A program made the translations under genes and the position numbers. Under the pieces are notes generated by a model. That model worked only from the letters and a program-made list of their open reading frames with translations, made no database searches and was not told where the DNA came from. Shown piece after piece: positions 47,141 to 58,267 of a stretch of DNA of 64,000 nt (positions are counted from its first letter, which is position 1; every line of letters starts with the position of its first letter). This DNA comes from Arctopsyche grandis (lineage: Eukaryota > Arthropoda > Insecta > Trichoptera > Hydropsychidae), in NCBI RefSeq assembly GCF_051622035.1, contig NC_135362.1, forward strand, positions 18,810,501-18,874,500, written 5' to 3'.

Positions 47141-49948
47141 GATGCATGTAAATATTATATAATACATATGTAGACTTATACATATGGAACTATAATGCAT
47201 ATTGACAAAATTCAAATATATACTATTCTGCGGAACTATTGACAAAAGTCAAATATAATCAAATGTAATAAAACGCTAAAGTTCACAATATTTCAAATGT
47301 ACGTACATTTTAACTTAATAAATTTAATTCAATTGTTTTTTTTATTCAATTCCAGTTGACGAATAACGGACGAACCTCACACTAGGCAAAAATTGTGAAT
47401 TGCGAATATTTAACATTTCAAATCACTACCTTTTATCAATCAATACAACAATATCGTTGGAGATATTTTTAAAAAATTATCATCTGCGAATCCGTACTTC
47501 TTACGCAGCATCCACGTATTTTGTTCAGATAAATCATCATTCGCGCCGGCTACTAACTAGTAACTATAATATTACATATGTATAGGTACATACATAGGCT
47601 ACGTATTGTCTTACAATGTGATTTCAGTGTGTGCTTTTTTTTTCAAAATGATTTTAATTATTTAGTCGTTATGGAATTTTTCGTTCACCGGTGAAAAATA
47701 AATTCATTTGTTTTTCATGTGAAAAATAAGTTCGTATAAAGTGGATTTAAATTTTAAATACTAATTAATATAATTCAAAATGTCATTAAAAATAAATACT
47801 AGTGTTTGTTAAATTATGTGCAATATTTTTAAATGTACAATGAAGAAAATGATTGGCAAAGGCGCTGTAACTATTTCTATGTACTACATACATATATATA
47901 CAACTGTACATATGTTGCTGGTGAATTATTACATTATTTTATGCATATTGATTTGCAACTTTATTTAAAAATACTTGTATGCTTACGTTAAATATTATAT
48001 TATTTTTTTTAGGTTGCAACGAAGGTCAGAGATTTCATTCCACTCTCTGAGATTTTGAGACTTATCTGTAAGCATATTTTATTTATTTTCATAACAATTA
48101 AGATCGCCTCACAATTTATCAAAAGACTTACTGCTAACATTTTGATTTGATAATATAATATTATACATATTATTTCTATTTATCAAAAAAAAATTCATAC
48201 ATATTTATCATTGGCGGAGCTACCTTAACTCCTATTTTTTTTAACAATCAGCTTATACATACAGACATACGTACATATAAACAAATGACTCATTTGCTTT
48301 TCTTTAAATTGTTTAAAGGTTTTCTTAGAGAGGTTTGGTGCCCAGTTTATTTACTTAGCATCATTATTATAGAAAGCTTGTGTAAAAGAAAATATGTCCA
48401 TAGATTCATTACAAAGTCCGGTTACTTAGAAAGTGACTTTCAAAAGAATGTACAATTTTAATATTATTAATATATTAATATATTCTTCAATAAGATAAAA
48501 ATTATAAAATATTACAAAAGAAACTCCATCAAACAATCCAAACTAAATTATTTCGCATTGCTTACTATTGCACGATACGGAATTTTGCAAACCCTAAATT
48601 GAAAAAGAAGTCTGCATACTGAGAATAGGCATTCTGATTTCTCGGTGATTTTCATTTCTCGAGAAATGAGAATTTTCAATTTTCTTGAGAAATTTTGATG
48701 AATGAAAAAATGTATGTACATACATATGTTTGTATGTAATAATATTACATTATATGAAATATTGCAGATATCTTTAAATATACCTCGCCATGTTACATTT
48801 TGATTGGCATTAGCTTGGAATTTTTTTTTTAAATTTCGATAATGAAATATTAAGCGGCAACTCGCCACAATTACATTGTAATTTTTAATGGTTAAAGAAA
48901 CTCGCAAATGAGCATTTGTACATATATACATAGATATGCAAATATGTACAAAACATTATTAATAAAACAGACGAGTGCTGAATGATCGTTAAATATGTAA
49001 AGATGATTCTTTTTGAGCTCCGAACGTAAAATTACGAACGAAATTCGAGACTCGTGAATACAATTTTTAATGCTTAAGTAGAACAGCTGTTGCAGCTTTA
49101 CATGAACAATTTAAAAAAATAAACGTTTTTGTATTATTGAAAAAAATGCTTTTAAAAACGAAATAAGCCCTGAATAATTTAGTATTATACAGCGGTACAA
49201 ACAGACTGGTGACAAAGCTTTTAAAAATATTGGTACAAATTTAATATTTAATTATAAAAAATGCGGTTTTAAAATTCTAGAAATTTCTCGAGAAATGAAA
49301 ACTGTCATTGTTCTCGATTTGGAAATTTTCGAGAAGAAACACTAACTGGGAATATTGCTTCAGTATGTTTCCATATAAAAATACTTCGAGGCGAAACGTG
49401 TCATATCCCACCGCATTGTGTAATTCAGTTTGCTAAATGAAGCTGCCAGTGTACATTTGTACACCGACTCGCCATTGGAGTGCGTTCGCAAAGCTCAGTC
49501 TTGTCACCAAATGCATGTATCGGATAGAGCTTTAGCCGAAGCAAATTAAATTAATCCCATTGAGTCATACGATTTTCGTCAATACTGGAATACGGCGTGC
49601 ACTCCGAGGGACGCTGTTAAAGCCTACAGATTGTTTGTTTAAATTTAAAACAATGTAATTCTCATAAAACGTGACTGATCCTGTTTTCGCAGGGTATAGG
49701 TATGTATGTATTTACAGGACTCGGTGTACATTGATTGGTACGAGGCATGCTCGCTCTCAAATGGATTGCGCTGCAGAAAACTTAACAATGGGTAAATATT
49801 TGCATACACATGTATTTACATATATGTATGTACATGTTCATATGATATATGGGTTTTCGATTTGCTTGTAGGTTGATCTTAGAAGTTATCTAGACTGAAT
49901 GGAGTGCCTATTGACGATTTTTCCTTTCGATATACCTAATGGTAATCA
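47141..49948. other. AT-rich non-coding stretch
   Basis: The 127-residue frame at 48548-48931 (minus) has no family motif and contains repeat-derived text. Nothing else was recognised apart from the CTCGAG-containing repeats described separately. Confidence 0.45.
48638..49345. repeat. inverted TTTCTCGAGAAA-rich pair, possible hAT relic
   Basis: TTTCATTTCTCGAGAAATGA at about 48650-48669 recurs as AATTTCTCGAGAAATGAAAA at about 49281-49300, with more TTCTCGAG/TTTCTTGAG variants alongside. Such subterminal repeats resemble those of some hAT elements. No target duplication or transposase could be shown. Confidence 0.3.
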
Positions 49949-49956
49949 CTATAGAC

Positions 49957-51602
49957 CAGCGGTTTCCAAACTGGGAGGCGCGTCTCCCAGGGGAGGCTCG
50001 GACTATTGCCAGGGGAGGCGCCAAAACTTTTTAATAAAAAAATAATTTTCATACCATAATATCTACAAATAAATAAAACTTCGTATCGTAGCTTAACAGT
50101 AAAAATTCAATGCATGAATGTTTATTTTTATTTTTCTTTCATTTTTATATATACATTTAATTCCTATAAAAAAAATATCCGGAGAAGAAGATTTTAAAAA
50201 TTGCGCCTTTGCATACGCTCTGTTTAAGCTAAAGATGCCCATTTAATTGCATATGTTCGATATGTCGCGGATAATAATATATTAGAAGATATATTATTTT
50301 GCAAACACATTCTTGGGAAGACCACATCCATTGAAATTTTTGATATAATAGACAGCTTTGTTGAAGAATACGACATAAAGTGAAATAATTGCGTGGTGAA
50401 CGACATAAAATAATAATTGGACTGTGTACAGACGGAGCTCACTCAATGTCCGGACACAAAGCAGGTCTTAAAGCAATGATCAAAAAGAAAGCACCACATG
50501 CTATCTGGACACACTGTATGATTCTCAGAGCAGCTCTATTGTCAAAAAATATGAGCGAGTTATAAGAATTATAAACAACATTAAGAATAGTCCTTTGAGA
50601 GCAAGGCTGTTTGCAAAGCTGTGTGCTGATATGGAAGCTAATTATACTTCACTTTTGTATGACGAACGATAATTTTATTGTTAAACTTGCCTATTTGGTT
50701 GAAATTTTTGGAAAATTGAGCGGTTTAAATAAATCAATGCAGGGATCACAAATACACCCGCTTGTTCAAAAAGACAAAGTAAAAGCTTTCATTAAAAAAT
50801 TAAAGTTATGGAAATCAAATTTACAAAAGAATGGGTTGGATAGGTTTTCACTTTCCAAATATTTCTGGGCCACAGCCAATATTGAAGCCAGTAAAAATAT
50901 TTTTACCGACCACTTGGATGTTTAAGTGCTGCATTTTTTCAATTATTTCAAAGACCTTGATTTCTCAAAGTTTTTGTGGATACAGAATCCATTTAACTAC
51001 AATGAAGAAGACGAATTCGAGCTGACAACCATCGAAAAATAAAAATTGATAGAATTATCATGCGATAGCTCACTAAAACAAAAGTTTCAAAATGAAACCA
51101 TAATTAAATTTTGGATGAATCCTAGTGGAGAGTATGAATCTTTGTATTGCAAAGAAATGCAAGTGCTGCTACCGTTCGTAACGTCTTATTTATGCGAAAC
51201 GGGCTTTTCGGCACTAGCTGCAATGAAAACCAAATATCGAGCCAGGTTAATAGTCGAAAAGGAGTTACGAGTGGCACTCTCCATATTGCCCCCAAGATTT
51301 GATAAACTTTGTGCCAATAAACAACAACATCCTTCGCATTCAATTTTGATGTGTTAGATGTAGTTTAATTAGTAATTTAATATAAAAATAAATATATGTA
51401 TGTGTTCGTATAAATTTATGTTATAGCAAAACCTTTTTATTATTCTGTCTATTGTAGAGTTCAGTATTTTATTTTTCAATAAAGATTTATTATTTAAAAC
51501 GTGTCTATATTATTATATCTATTAAAAAATAAAAGGTAGGGAGGCGCGGAAAAAAATTTTTTTTTTAGGAAGGCGTAGTAGCATAAAGTTTGGAAACCGC
51601 TG
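49957..51602 (+). mobile_element. hAT transposon relic (ZBED5/Buster-like) with intact ends
   Basis: Terminal inverted repeats CAGCGGTTTCCAAACT and AGTTTGGAAACCGCTG are perfect over 16 bp. They are flanked by the 8-bp direct repeat CTATAGAC (49949-49956 and 51603-51610), the expected hAT target duplication. Subterminal DNA has GGGAGGCGCGTCTCCC on the left and related GGGAGGCGCGG on the right. The 1646-bp body carries a broken transposase lacking its N-terminal BED finger, so the copy is internally deleted and inactive. A relative with a BED finger lies at 53778-54420. Confidence 0.93.
50240..51357 (+). pseudogene. ZBED5-like hAT transposase, fragmented
   Basis: Pieces appear in the right order on the plus strand: HLIAYVRYVADNN and EDILFCKHILGKTTS (from 50240), then GLCTDGAHSMSGHKAGLKAM and APHAIWTHCMILRAALLSKN (about 50418-50560), then FIVKLAYLVEIFGKLSGLNK (in 50611-50925), and the C-terminal CETGFSALAAMKTKYRARL (51046-51357). 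CTDGA holds the second catalytic Asp and CETGFS the catalytic Glu of the hAT RNase-H-like domain; the last block is the dimerisation region. In-frame stops, frameshifts and loss of the block between YDER and FIVKLAYL make it non-functional. ZBED5, FAM200 and SCAND3 are domesticated relatives, but here the intact inverted repeats show a transposon. Confidence 0.88.
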
Positions 51603-51610
51603 CTATAGAC

Positions 51611-53777
51611 TGATACTTTTTAGTCAGCTTTAATTATGACCGTCGTAAATGTGACTAATCACTTGGAGCTTGTCATAGTCCCTTAGATTTTTGAATTCTA
51701 AATAAACTCAATCAGACAAGTCCGACTCACATTGCTGGCCATAAAACACATACATACATACATAAATCATACAAACATGCAAAAATTTAGCTTAAGGCAC
51801 TTATTGTTGATTTTGTTAACCTCAAATAAAGAAAAAACATTTAAAGTCGGTAAAGTAAATATGTATCAACAAATAAAAAAAAAGTAAATAGGGGGTTGGC
51901 ATATTACTTTATTTTTTGCATGAGGGCCTAAAATTTTCTAGCTACGCCATTAATATTTACAGATGACATTATTGACGTAAATATTAAAGTAAATGTTAAA
52001 TATGACAAGATGACAAATCTTAAAAAGACTTTCATTTTAATTTTATTTTTATTACATACATACATACATACATATGTACATCACAATAACCCCAGAACGC
52101 CATAAATATGGTTAGATTATTTTTGTAAATAAGTACTAACAATTTTTCAAAAATAACACGACATAGAATACAATAGAGACATCTATGGACAATTAACTAT
52201 TGGATAATATTTTTGCATAAAAAATTCAACTATTTGAAATAAAAAAATCATAATATTGGAAATATAATTGAATTCGCTTTATGTTTATTTTATTTCTTTG
52301 GTGTGACGTAAATTCAAGAAATCATATAAATTTTAAAGCCTGCCACGTGTAGCATATTTTATGTTCCACGCTTGTGAAGATTAGTGATTAAGAATTTATT
52401 CGTGTTTATTGTTTTATTACGTATACAAAATTATGCGAAGCATAAAGGGAGTATTTAACGTTTAGGTAACGGTTTCCAAGATACACTTCGCCTTAAGGCA
52501 AGGAATATAATAATGCACCATTGGAGATTGCGTATCAAACGCTACCGAATAATACAACCCAACGTTTCTACCGATTTATATAATAATAAAAAAAAAATCA
52601 AAATTGTCGGGTTGTGTTACATAATATGCAATTAATTTTTTTGCGGTTCGTTTCGAGTTGTTAAAAAAACGATTTGGAAGAAGTCGCACAAATTCTAATT
52701 GGGCGACAACTCATTGTCAATTTCGTCGGGGCTAAATAAATTGAGGAAAGCAAAGGCAACTTCTAATTAATTTATTATTTGTATGAAGGAAATTCGTCTG
52801 AGGAAAACACCGTAAGAAACCATACATCGAAATGAATTTTATTGTTTGTGACTTTTAATTTTTTTTACTTTTTCTCTCGCTCCCCTCTCTCTCATTTCCT
52901 TTTATGTATGTATGTATGTATATTTAAATTACGATTGCCCTGTTTGTTGCGGCTTTTTACTTTGTTTTAATGTTTATATAACGCTTTTTGTTTACGAAGG
53001 TACGAAAATTATTTCAGCTTAGTGCAGTTGCTTCAAATTTGAAATACACATATGTACATATGTATGTATGTGTGTAGAATCCTTTTTTTATAATCTCCCC
53101 TTTCAATTCGAGTGTGAGAATTCCAAAAGCCACGATATCAATGCTATAATTAAAGGTCGGCAACAGTGATTGCGACGCAAACTTTTCATTTGCGGAGGAG
53201 GGCGTCCTTCGTGTTTTTGTACGTTTTAATTTACGACCTCAAATTAGGGTATACCTTGAGGTCGATGCGGGCCTTGCCTTTGTTACGCGATAGCTAGTAT
53301 ATGTAGCTAGGGACACCCCGCTGGCGCTCAATTCATCTCAATACGGGGCGACACTTGTATGGACTCCCTAATCAACGTAATTTCCTCTGGTCTGGCAGGC
53401 GCCTAGTCTCGAATAAACAAAGACAATTGATCAAAAGTTACACGCCATCAATTATTACCGAAATGGCAGATGCCATCCGACGGTGAACCTACTCACCCAC
53501 CACATCATTGCTAATCATTATGTCCGTCCGAACGACGTATGGCATCTGTATTTTTTTCATAATTTGGTGTAAACCGTCGCATCCTAGATCCGCTTCTAAT
53601 TGCGTTAAGGTCCAAACAATTTAATTACAATTTTCACAGATTAATTTTGTTAAATGGATACGATATTAAATTTTGTTTGTTTCATCATTCTTCATTTTCA
53701 TTCAAAATCATCCTTTACAGTTTTCGTCATATTATTTAACATCTTTTCTTAGTTTTTCGTGTAGAACTTCAATATAG
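51611..53777. other. non-coding stretch with island at 53120-53560
   Basis: AT-rich to about 53100. A TCTCTCGCTCCCCTCTCTCT-type pyrimidine run at about 52868 resembles GAGA-factor sites. The GC-richer island 53120-53560 is described separately. Confidence 0.45.
53120..53560. promoter_or_regulatory. GC-richer island, enhancer-like
   Basis: No coding frame is visible. Motifs within about 350 bp are CCTTTGTTA (53277), AACAAAGAC (53416) and GATCAAAAG (53431), all Sox/TCF-like, plus the homeodomain-like ATCAATTATTA (53449) and E-box CAGATG. Composition contrasts with both flanks. The regulatory role is inferred only. Confidence 0.3.
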
Positions 53778-54420
53778 ACCAGTGGTTTCCAAGCATTTAC
53801 TAGGCCTCCCTCTTGAAAAAATCTAATCTTGGTGCCTCCCCCCACTTCATCTCCCTTTATTACATAAAATAATACGAACACATGATTAAATTGTATGAAT
53901 ACTTAAAAACATAAATATATTTGACAAAACAATACAACTTTTCTTCCAACTGTATTTGTGTTTCGCATATGATTGGCCGAACATTATTTCAATCATATCA
54001 CAATGGCTTCTGGCAAAATGTATGTGATTTTTTAAACTTTGTACGATGCTAACAATTCAATTGATGGAACATAAACTATTTTCTTTAAGGTTTCTGTTTA
54101 TTAAATTGATCTAACTTCATTTCAACAAAATCTATGGGTTTTCCAACGTATTCAGAATGCACAGTTTCAATGGGCCGTTTTAATTTACTTGGCCCCATAA
54201 TATCTGCAGCCAAAACTTTCGTACAGAACAAACAAATTGGTCTATCCGAGCCGTCTATAAGTATATGTATATATAATATAATAACACTTATGAATCCCAT
54301 AAATAAATAGGATGAATCGTTGTTTCTTGTGTTATCGTATCGATATTTCTTCTTCCTTGTTCCATATCGCTTAAATTCCTATTATGTATCTTTACTTGTA
54401 TGTATTACCGTTAAAATCTT
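53778..54420 (-). mobile_element. second hAT relic of the ZBED5-like type
   Basis: The plus-strand left border reads CAGTGGTTTCCAAGCA, close to the CAGCGGTTTCCAAACT end of 49957-51602, and it is preceded by ATATAGAC, almost the same target as CTATAGAC. Downstream are CCTCCC-rich subterminal bases and, on the minus strand, a BED-finger coding segment at 54300-54085. The distance between finger and 3' end is far too short for a full transposase, so the interior is deleted. The opposite terminus could not be found. Confidence 0.75.
54085..54300 (-). pseudogene. BED-type zinc finger fragment of hAT transposase
   Basis: The minus frame reads SDRPICLFCTKVLAADIMG, then PSKLKRPIETVHSEY, then GKPIDFVEMKLDQFNKQK. 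This is the N-terminal BED-type finger of ZBED5-like transposases: CxxC at the CLFC, then a His pair. The first His position of the usual KLKRHxxTxH is Pro here, which should destroy zinc binding. A stop follows, and past it only scraps such as KSHTFCQKPL (matching the KPHTIxExLxxP block) remain. Confidence 0.82.
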
Positions 54421-55027
54421 CATTATTAGCCGATTTTCTCTTGTCAAAAATTATGCGCGTTTCAGGAATAAATGTTAATGTTTATTTATGAGTATACTTT
54501 AAATATATTTATTATTTTATTTTATAATGCTAGTGTGTAATAAACTAACTTTTCGTGCTTCGCATCCTGGAAATCACCGATAACTATAGTCTATTATTTT
54601 CCTTTAAATCTGGGTTTATATTGACATCTAGTGGCAGTTTTTTATACTAAATATGAAAATAGAAAATCTTTAATGGAAAATTGCATATCGTATGTATGTT
54701 TAGTGTATTCTCGCATTAATCGTTTCGATTTGGTAATAAAACAAAGAAAACGATAAAGCATACACGAAATCGATGCGCACGTCACGCCTTCGATAAAGTA
54801 ATTACATCCATCTAAAAATATTCGCCAAAAATGCTTCTCCAAATATTATTGCGGCATGCTTTTATATCGTGCTCGCATTTGGCGGCGACTAGTAACGAGC
54901 AAATATAGACAGAGGGCAAAAAAATTGTTCGATTCTAAAATTAAACTGAAATTACGTGCCGCAATGACGCCGCCGAAATCGAAAATCAAAATTAAATTCG
55001 ACATACAGTCGTAGCGAGAAACGCACA
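54421..55027. other. non-coding stretch
   Basis: Nothing recognised; AT-rich on the left and more mixed on the right. Confidence 0.45.
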
Positions 55028-55159
55028 CAGATGTCTCGGCAAACTCTCGATTCGACAATAATAACGGTAGTCAGGATTCAAACCAAAACGAAGCAGATGT
55101 CTCAGCAAACTCTCGATTCGACAATAATAACGGTAGTCGGGATCCAAACCAAAACGAAG
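55028..55159. repeat. two-unit tandem repeat, period 66 bp
   Basis: Units 55028-55093 and 55094-55159 differ at only a few bases. Shared landmarks are CAGATGTCTC, AAACTCTCGATTCGACAATA, ATAACGGTAGTC and AAACCAAAACGAAG. 66 is a multiple of three, so a minus-strand frame (54992-55567) reads a 22-residue repeat with FGL-PDYRYYCRIES. That frame lacks any recognisable domain, and the region is more likely non-coding near a promoter. Confidence 0.92.
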
Positions 55160-55179
55160 CAGATTCGGGCACATTTGTT

Positions 55180-55640
55180 TCGCGTGCACCGCCGCTAGGT
55201 GGCACTGTGCGGTCTCCACGTGCCACGCCAGATGTTTGGGTGTGCCGTGCCGGTGTCGGGGCGTCAGAGTCAGACGCGTGAAGTCTGTTGCGGCGGTTGG
55301 AGGTTCGTCAGCTCTCTCGTCCGTTTGTTTACGTATCGAAAGCGACGTCAGCGGAGCCCCACTTGAAGGTGAGTCGCCCCCCCGTCTCCCCGCGTCCCAC
55401 CCCTGCACCCCCCCTTCCGCGTGCGCGGCTCGAAGGGCCGCTATCTTCGATTCCGATACGTTTGTTTGTCCACCATTGCATTTCCTAGCGAGAGTAGTCG
55501 CGTTTCTTCGATGCACGCTCTGTGAAAAAATGTCAATTTGTGCAAAAAATCGTCTTTCCGGTTTCATGTGTCAAAATGTTTTCGGCCGCTCGTTGCACGC
55601 CTAGCCGGTCGCGCTCTCGACGTATCGGAAAACGACGCTG
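55180..55640 (+). promoter_or_regulatory. CpG-rich block, candidate promoter and first exon
   Basis: This is the richest CpG block in the right half of the window. A strong donor, GAAG-GTGAGT, falls at 55368/55369. Upstream sit a CRE-like CGACGTCA (55343-55350) and a CTCF-type motif (55192-55206). No recognisable coding is present, so if real this is an untranslated first exon of a plus-strand gene whose coding exons lie beyond a long intron. Overlapping frames on both strands (54992-55567, 55236-55604) show no domain. Transcript evidence is needed to decide. Confidence 0.4.
55192..55206 (+). promoter_or_regulatory. CTCF-type binding motif
   Basis: CCGCTAGGTGGCACT agrees with the CTCF core (CCASYAGRKGGCRS-type consensus) at all but one position. 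It stands at the edge of a CpG-rich block and a tandem repeat, a location where insulators are plausible. Binding is not shown by sequence alone. Confidence 0.5.
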
Positions 55641-56370
55641 CAATTCTCAAACTGTGTAGCCATCAATGTATATAAATGTGTATATGCATATATACATATA
55701 TGTATATGCATATAGTTGATCACATGTTAATGAATTTTATCGTATTTGTTATTTAAATTTATGTTGTATTATTATTTTTGGTAGTGAATATTATTGTTTG
55801 ATTTTGCAGCTTTAAATATACATATGTATGTAGTAAATATTTTTCATTCAACCGAGTCGGTTTTGGTTTGATTCAATTGAAGTCGTCGTTAATGTTTGCT
55901 CGAAAACAAATTTGTATTGCACGTCGTATACATTAAGTGGCATTAAGATTGTCAAATTGCTGTCACAACTCAGAAGCGCTTAATGTATTGTCGCATTGAC
56001 AAGACGAAACTTTGGATGTTTTGTTTGTTTGTTTTTTAAAAAGGTATACATATCCGCGACTGAAGCTGAAGGACGATCGATAATTTCCGGGACTCGAATG
56101 ATAACTTCTTAAATTACGTCATGCGTTGTTTTAAAATGGCAACTAATTAAATTGCCATTTTGGAAACAATTTCGGTAAGTACATATATATAAATCAGGTT
56201 TCGGCCAGTATTTTTCTAACAAAATGGTCACTATTGTGTTATTAAATGTCAGGATAAACAACGAACGCAGTGTATAAAATAAATTGGAAATCTGACGTAC
56301 AGAACAAATGGATGGAATTGTATATCAAGATCGTACCAACATTGGATTTGATACAAAACAATAAGTAATA
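55641..56370. other. AT-rich non-coding stretch
   Basis: A palindromic TATATGCATATATACATATA-type run lies at 55681-55712. Nothing else was recognised. Confidence 0.5.
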
Positions 56371-56490
56371 CAGGTTTTTCATTCCAAATTGGCCCTTTTT
56401 TCATTTCAAATTGACCCTTTTCCATTTAAAATTAAACCTTTTTCATTTCAAATTGACCCCTTTGTCAATTTGAAATGAAAAACCTATACC
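56371..56490. mobile_element. small palindromic MITE-like element with internal direct repeats
   Basis: The left end reads CAGGTTTTTCATTCCAAATT and the right end reads AATTTGAAATGAAAAACCTA, its inverted complement. Between them the block TTTTTCATTTCAAATTGACC is repeated directly three times with variation. The element thus consists almost wholly of its own terminal sequence. Confidence 0.65.
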
Positions 56491-56504
56491 AGCCATTCGT
56501 CAAA

Positions 56505-56600
56505 ATAAAACTTTTACCATTTAATATATATAAAGAACGATAGATACTAGCCGTTTAATATAAATACTGACCATTTAATATAAATACTTATCTTTGATAT
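56505..56600. repeat. degenerate tandem repeat of TTTAATATAAATACT
   Basis: TTTAATATATATAAAG, TTTAATATAAATACTGACCA and TTTAATATAAATACTTATCT occur one after another, with about 22-25 bp spacing for the last two. Confidence 0.6.
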
Positions 56601-58260
56601 TTAAATACTGACAAAAATAGACTAAAATACTTATCAGCTAAATACAAGCCTTTTAAAATTGTAATTTCAATCAACCTCCATTTTTTCCACCCTTTTCTGT
56701 TCTATGGATCAATACTGCTCGAGTCTTTGAACAGTTAAATATTTTTATTAAATAGAAAAGGCTTGTAAAAACTAGAGACAATACAAATATTATTATTAAT
56801 TGTCTCACTCTATTAATTTAGTTGCTTAATCGCAAACACGCAGTTTAATATAAAACGGTACAAACGGCGGGGATGATATTTGCCGACAGTAATTTCATAT
56901 TATATATATGTATTAGTCATCGTTTGCGAATAGGCAATCCGGTTGAACCAGGCGTGCTAATCAAATATTATGCCTGTTGGCTGAATTTCAAATATTTGTA
57001 TAATATTGCGCCTTTCGAACGCAATATTGGCATATCGTTCAAAGAGGTTGCATTTAATAATTACGAAAACTACTTTTTTCTCTCTCTCGAATACGTGAAA
57101 ATTTCAAAGCCGCTTTTGTACAATTCAATTAGATATGGCGATAGCAGTTGGAACAACAAACCCCACAAAGGGCGGCAGGGAACAACAAGAGGAAAGTTTC
57201 GCTCTTAGAGACGAACGCTGCAGCGTTATTGAAAATGAAGGCTCCGTAATTAAATTCTGCGTCGGAAAATTATTCCGCATTTTCTCAATGAGAAAACAGC
57301 ACGTACCGTGTCGTGTTGAGTACGGCGAATATTGTGGACGTTGTTGTACCTACCCTTTTTTTTAGATTCTCACATGTTGAGAACCGTCGTTTTCTTCGCT
57401 GTGCGTAAAGTATACGCTACTATGTACACCCGCACACACTCGACAAAACCAGCTGTTTCTTCACATCTCCATATTTGGAGTATCGCTATGAGGATGCATT
57501 TCTGTGGAAGTACAATGCGATCGTTAATTCTCCACCCATGATTTATGTCCGCGTGGATTTCCTCGGTTTTGTTTTTCCATTTTCACCGGCGCGACGGCTG
57601 CACTAAAATCTCTATATGGTCGTGGGTGGTTGTGTTGCGGCATAACGGGACTGGATGCATTCCAATTTGTTTACCATATGCTCGTGTTATACCTATATGC
57701 AGCTTTGCTGGTAATTTTCCGATTTTCCTAATGTTCAATTCGAATTCGTAATCTATGCAGTGAAGAATTTTGCATGGATTGTTGATATTTTTCAGTCATA
57801 ATACCGAATATATCTGCATATAAATGGGTGTGTTTGTATCATACTTTGATTTAGTTCTCCAGTAGGTAGGTACCTTGTATAAAGTTTGGGCGTATCGTTA
57901 ATATTCTGCGATTAAAAGTTTCTTATTTGTGTGCGGAAAAACTAGATCGAAAGTTTGATTGCGCCGAAAATGTATTACGTGAGAATTTCTCGTCAGTTTT
58001 GCATAATTCAAAGAAAACTTAACAGCTCAAATTTTTCATTGTGTATACGCACATGCCTACATATGTAGTACGTATTTATTTATTTGAATAATCACTATTG
58101 TTTAAAAATTTAGCATGCTTTTATCGTCGCCGTGAATCATTGCGGAAACGAAGTGTTTTTATTTTCTTGCATGCATAAACAATTTTATATTGATGTTTTT
58201 ATTATGATTGGTCGTTAACGCTACACTAAACACGTAGGAGCCATTTTTAGGTATGGCTTA
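56601..58260. other. non-coding stretch with mixed-composition island at 57000-57750
   Basis: Frames at 56873-57208, 57135-57365, 57332-57541 and 57545-57751 overlap in different phases and show no domain. The island could hold exons or regulatory DNA, but nothing supports a specific call. Confidence 0.35.
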
Positions 58261-58267
58261 GTTCGAA

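Noticed and set aside
48548..48931. 127-residue minus frame
   Set aside because: It crosses a CTCGAG-rich repeat and a TACATA microsatellite and has no motif.
50224..50442. 72-residue minus frame and 51122-51343 minus frame
   Set aside because: They are antisense to clear hAT transposase segments on the plus strand.
54992..55567. 191-residue minus frame with a 22-residue repeat
   Set aside because: The repeat follows from a 66-bp DNA duplication; no domain is visible and the plus strand is open too. Promoter-like DNA is a better reading.
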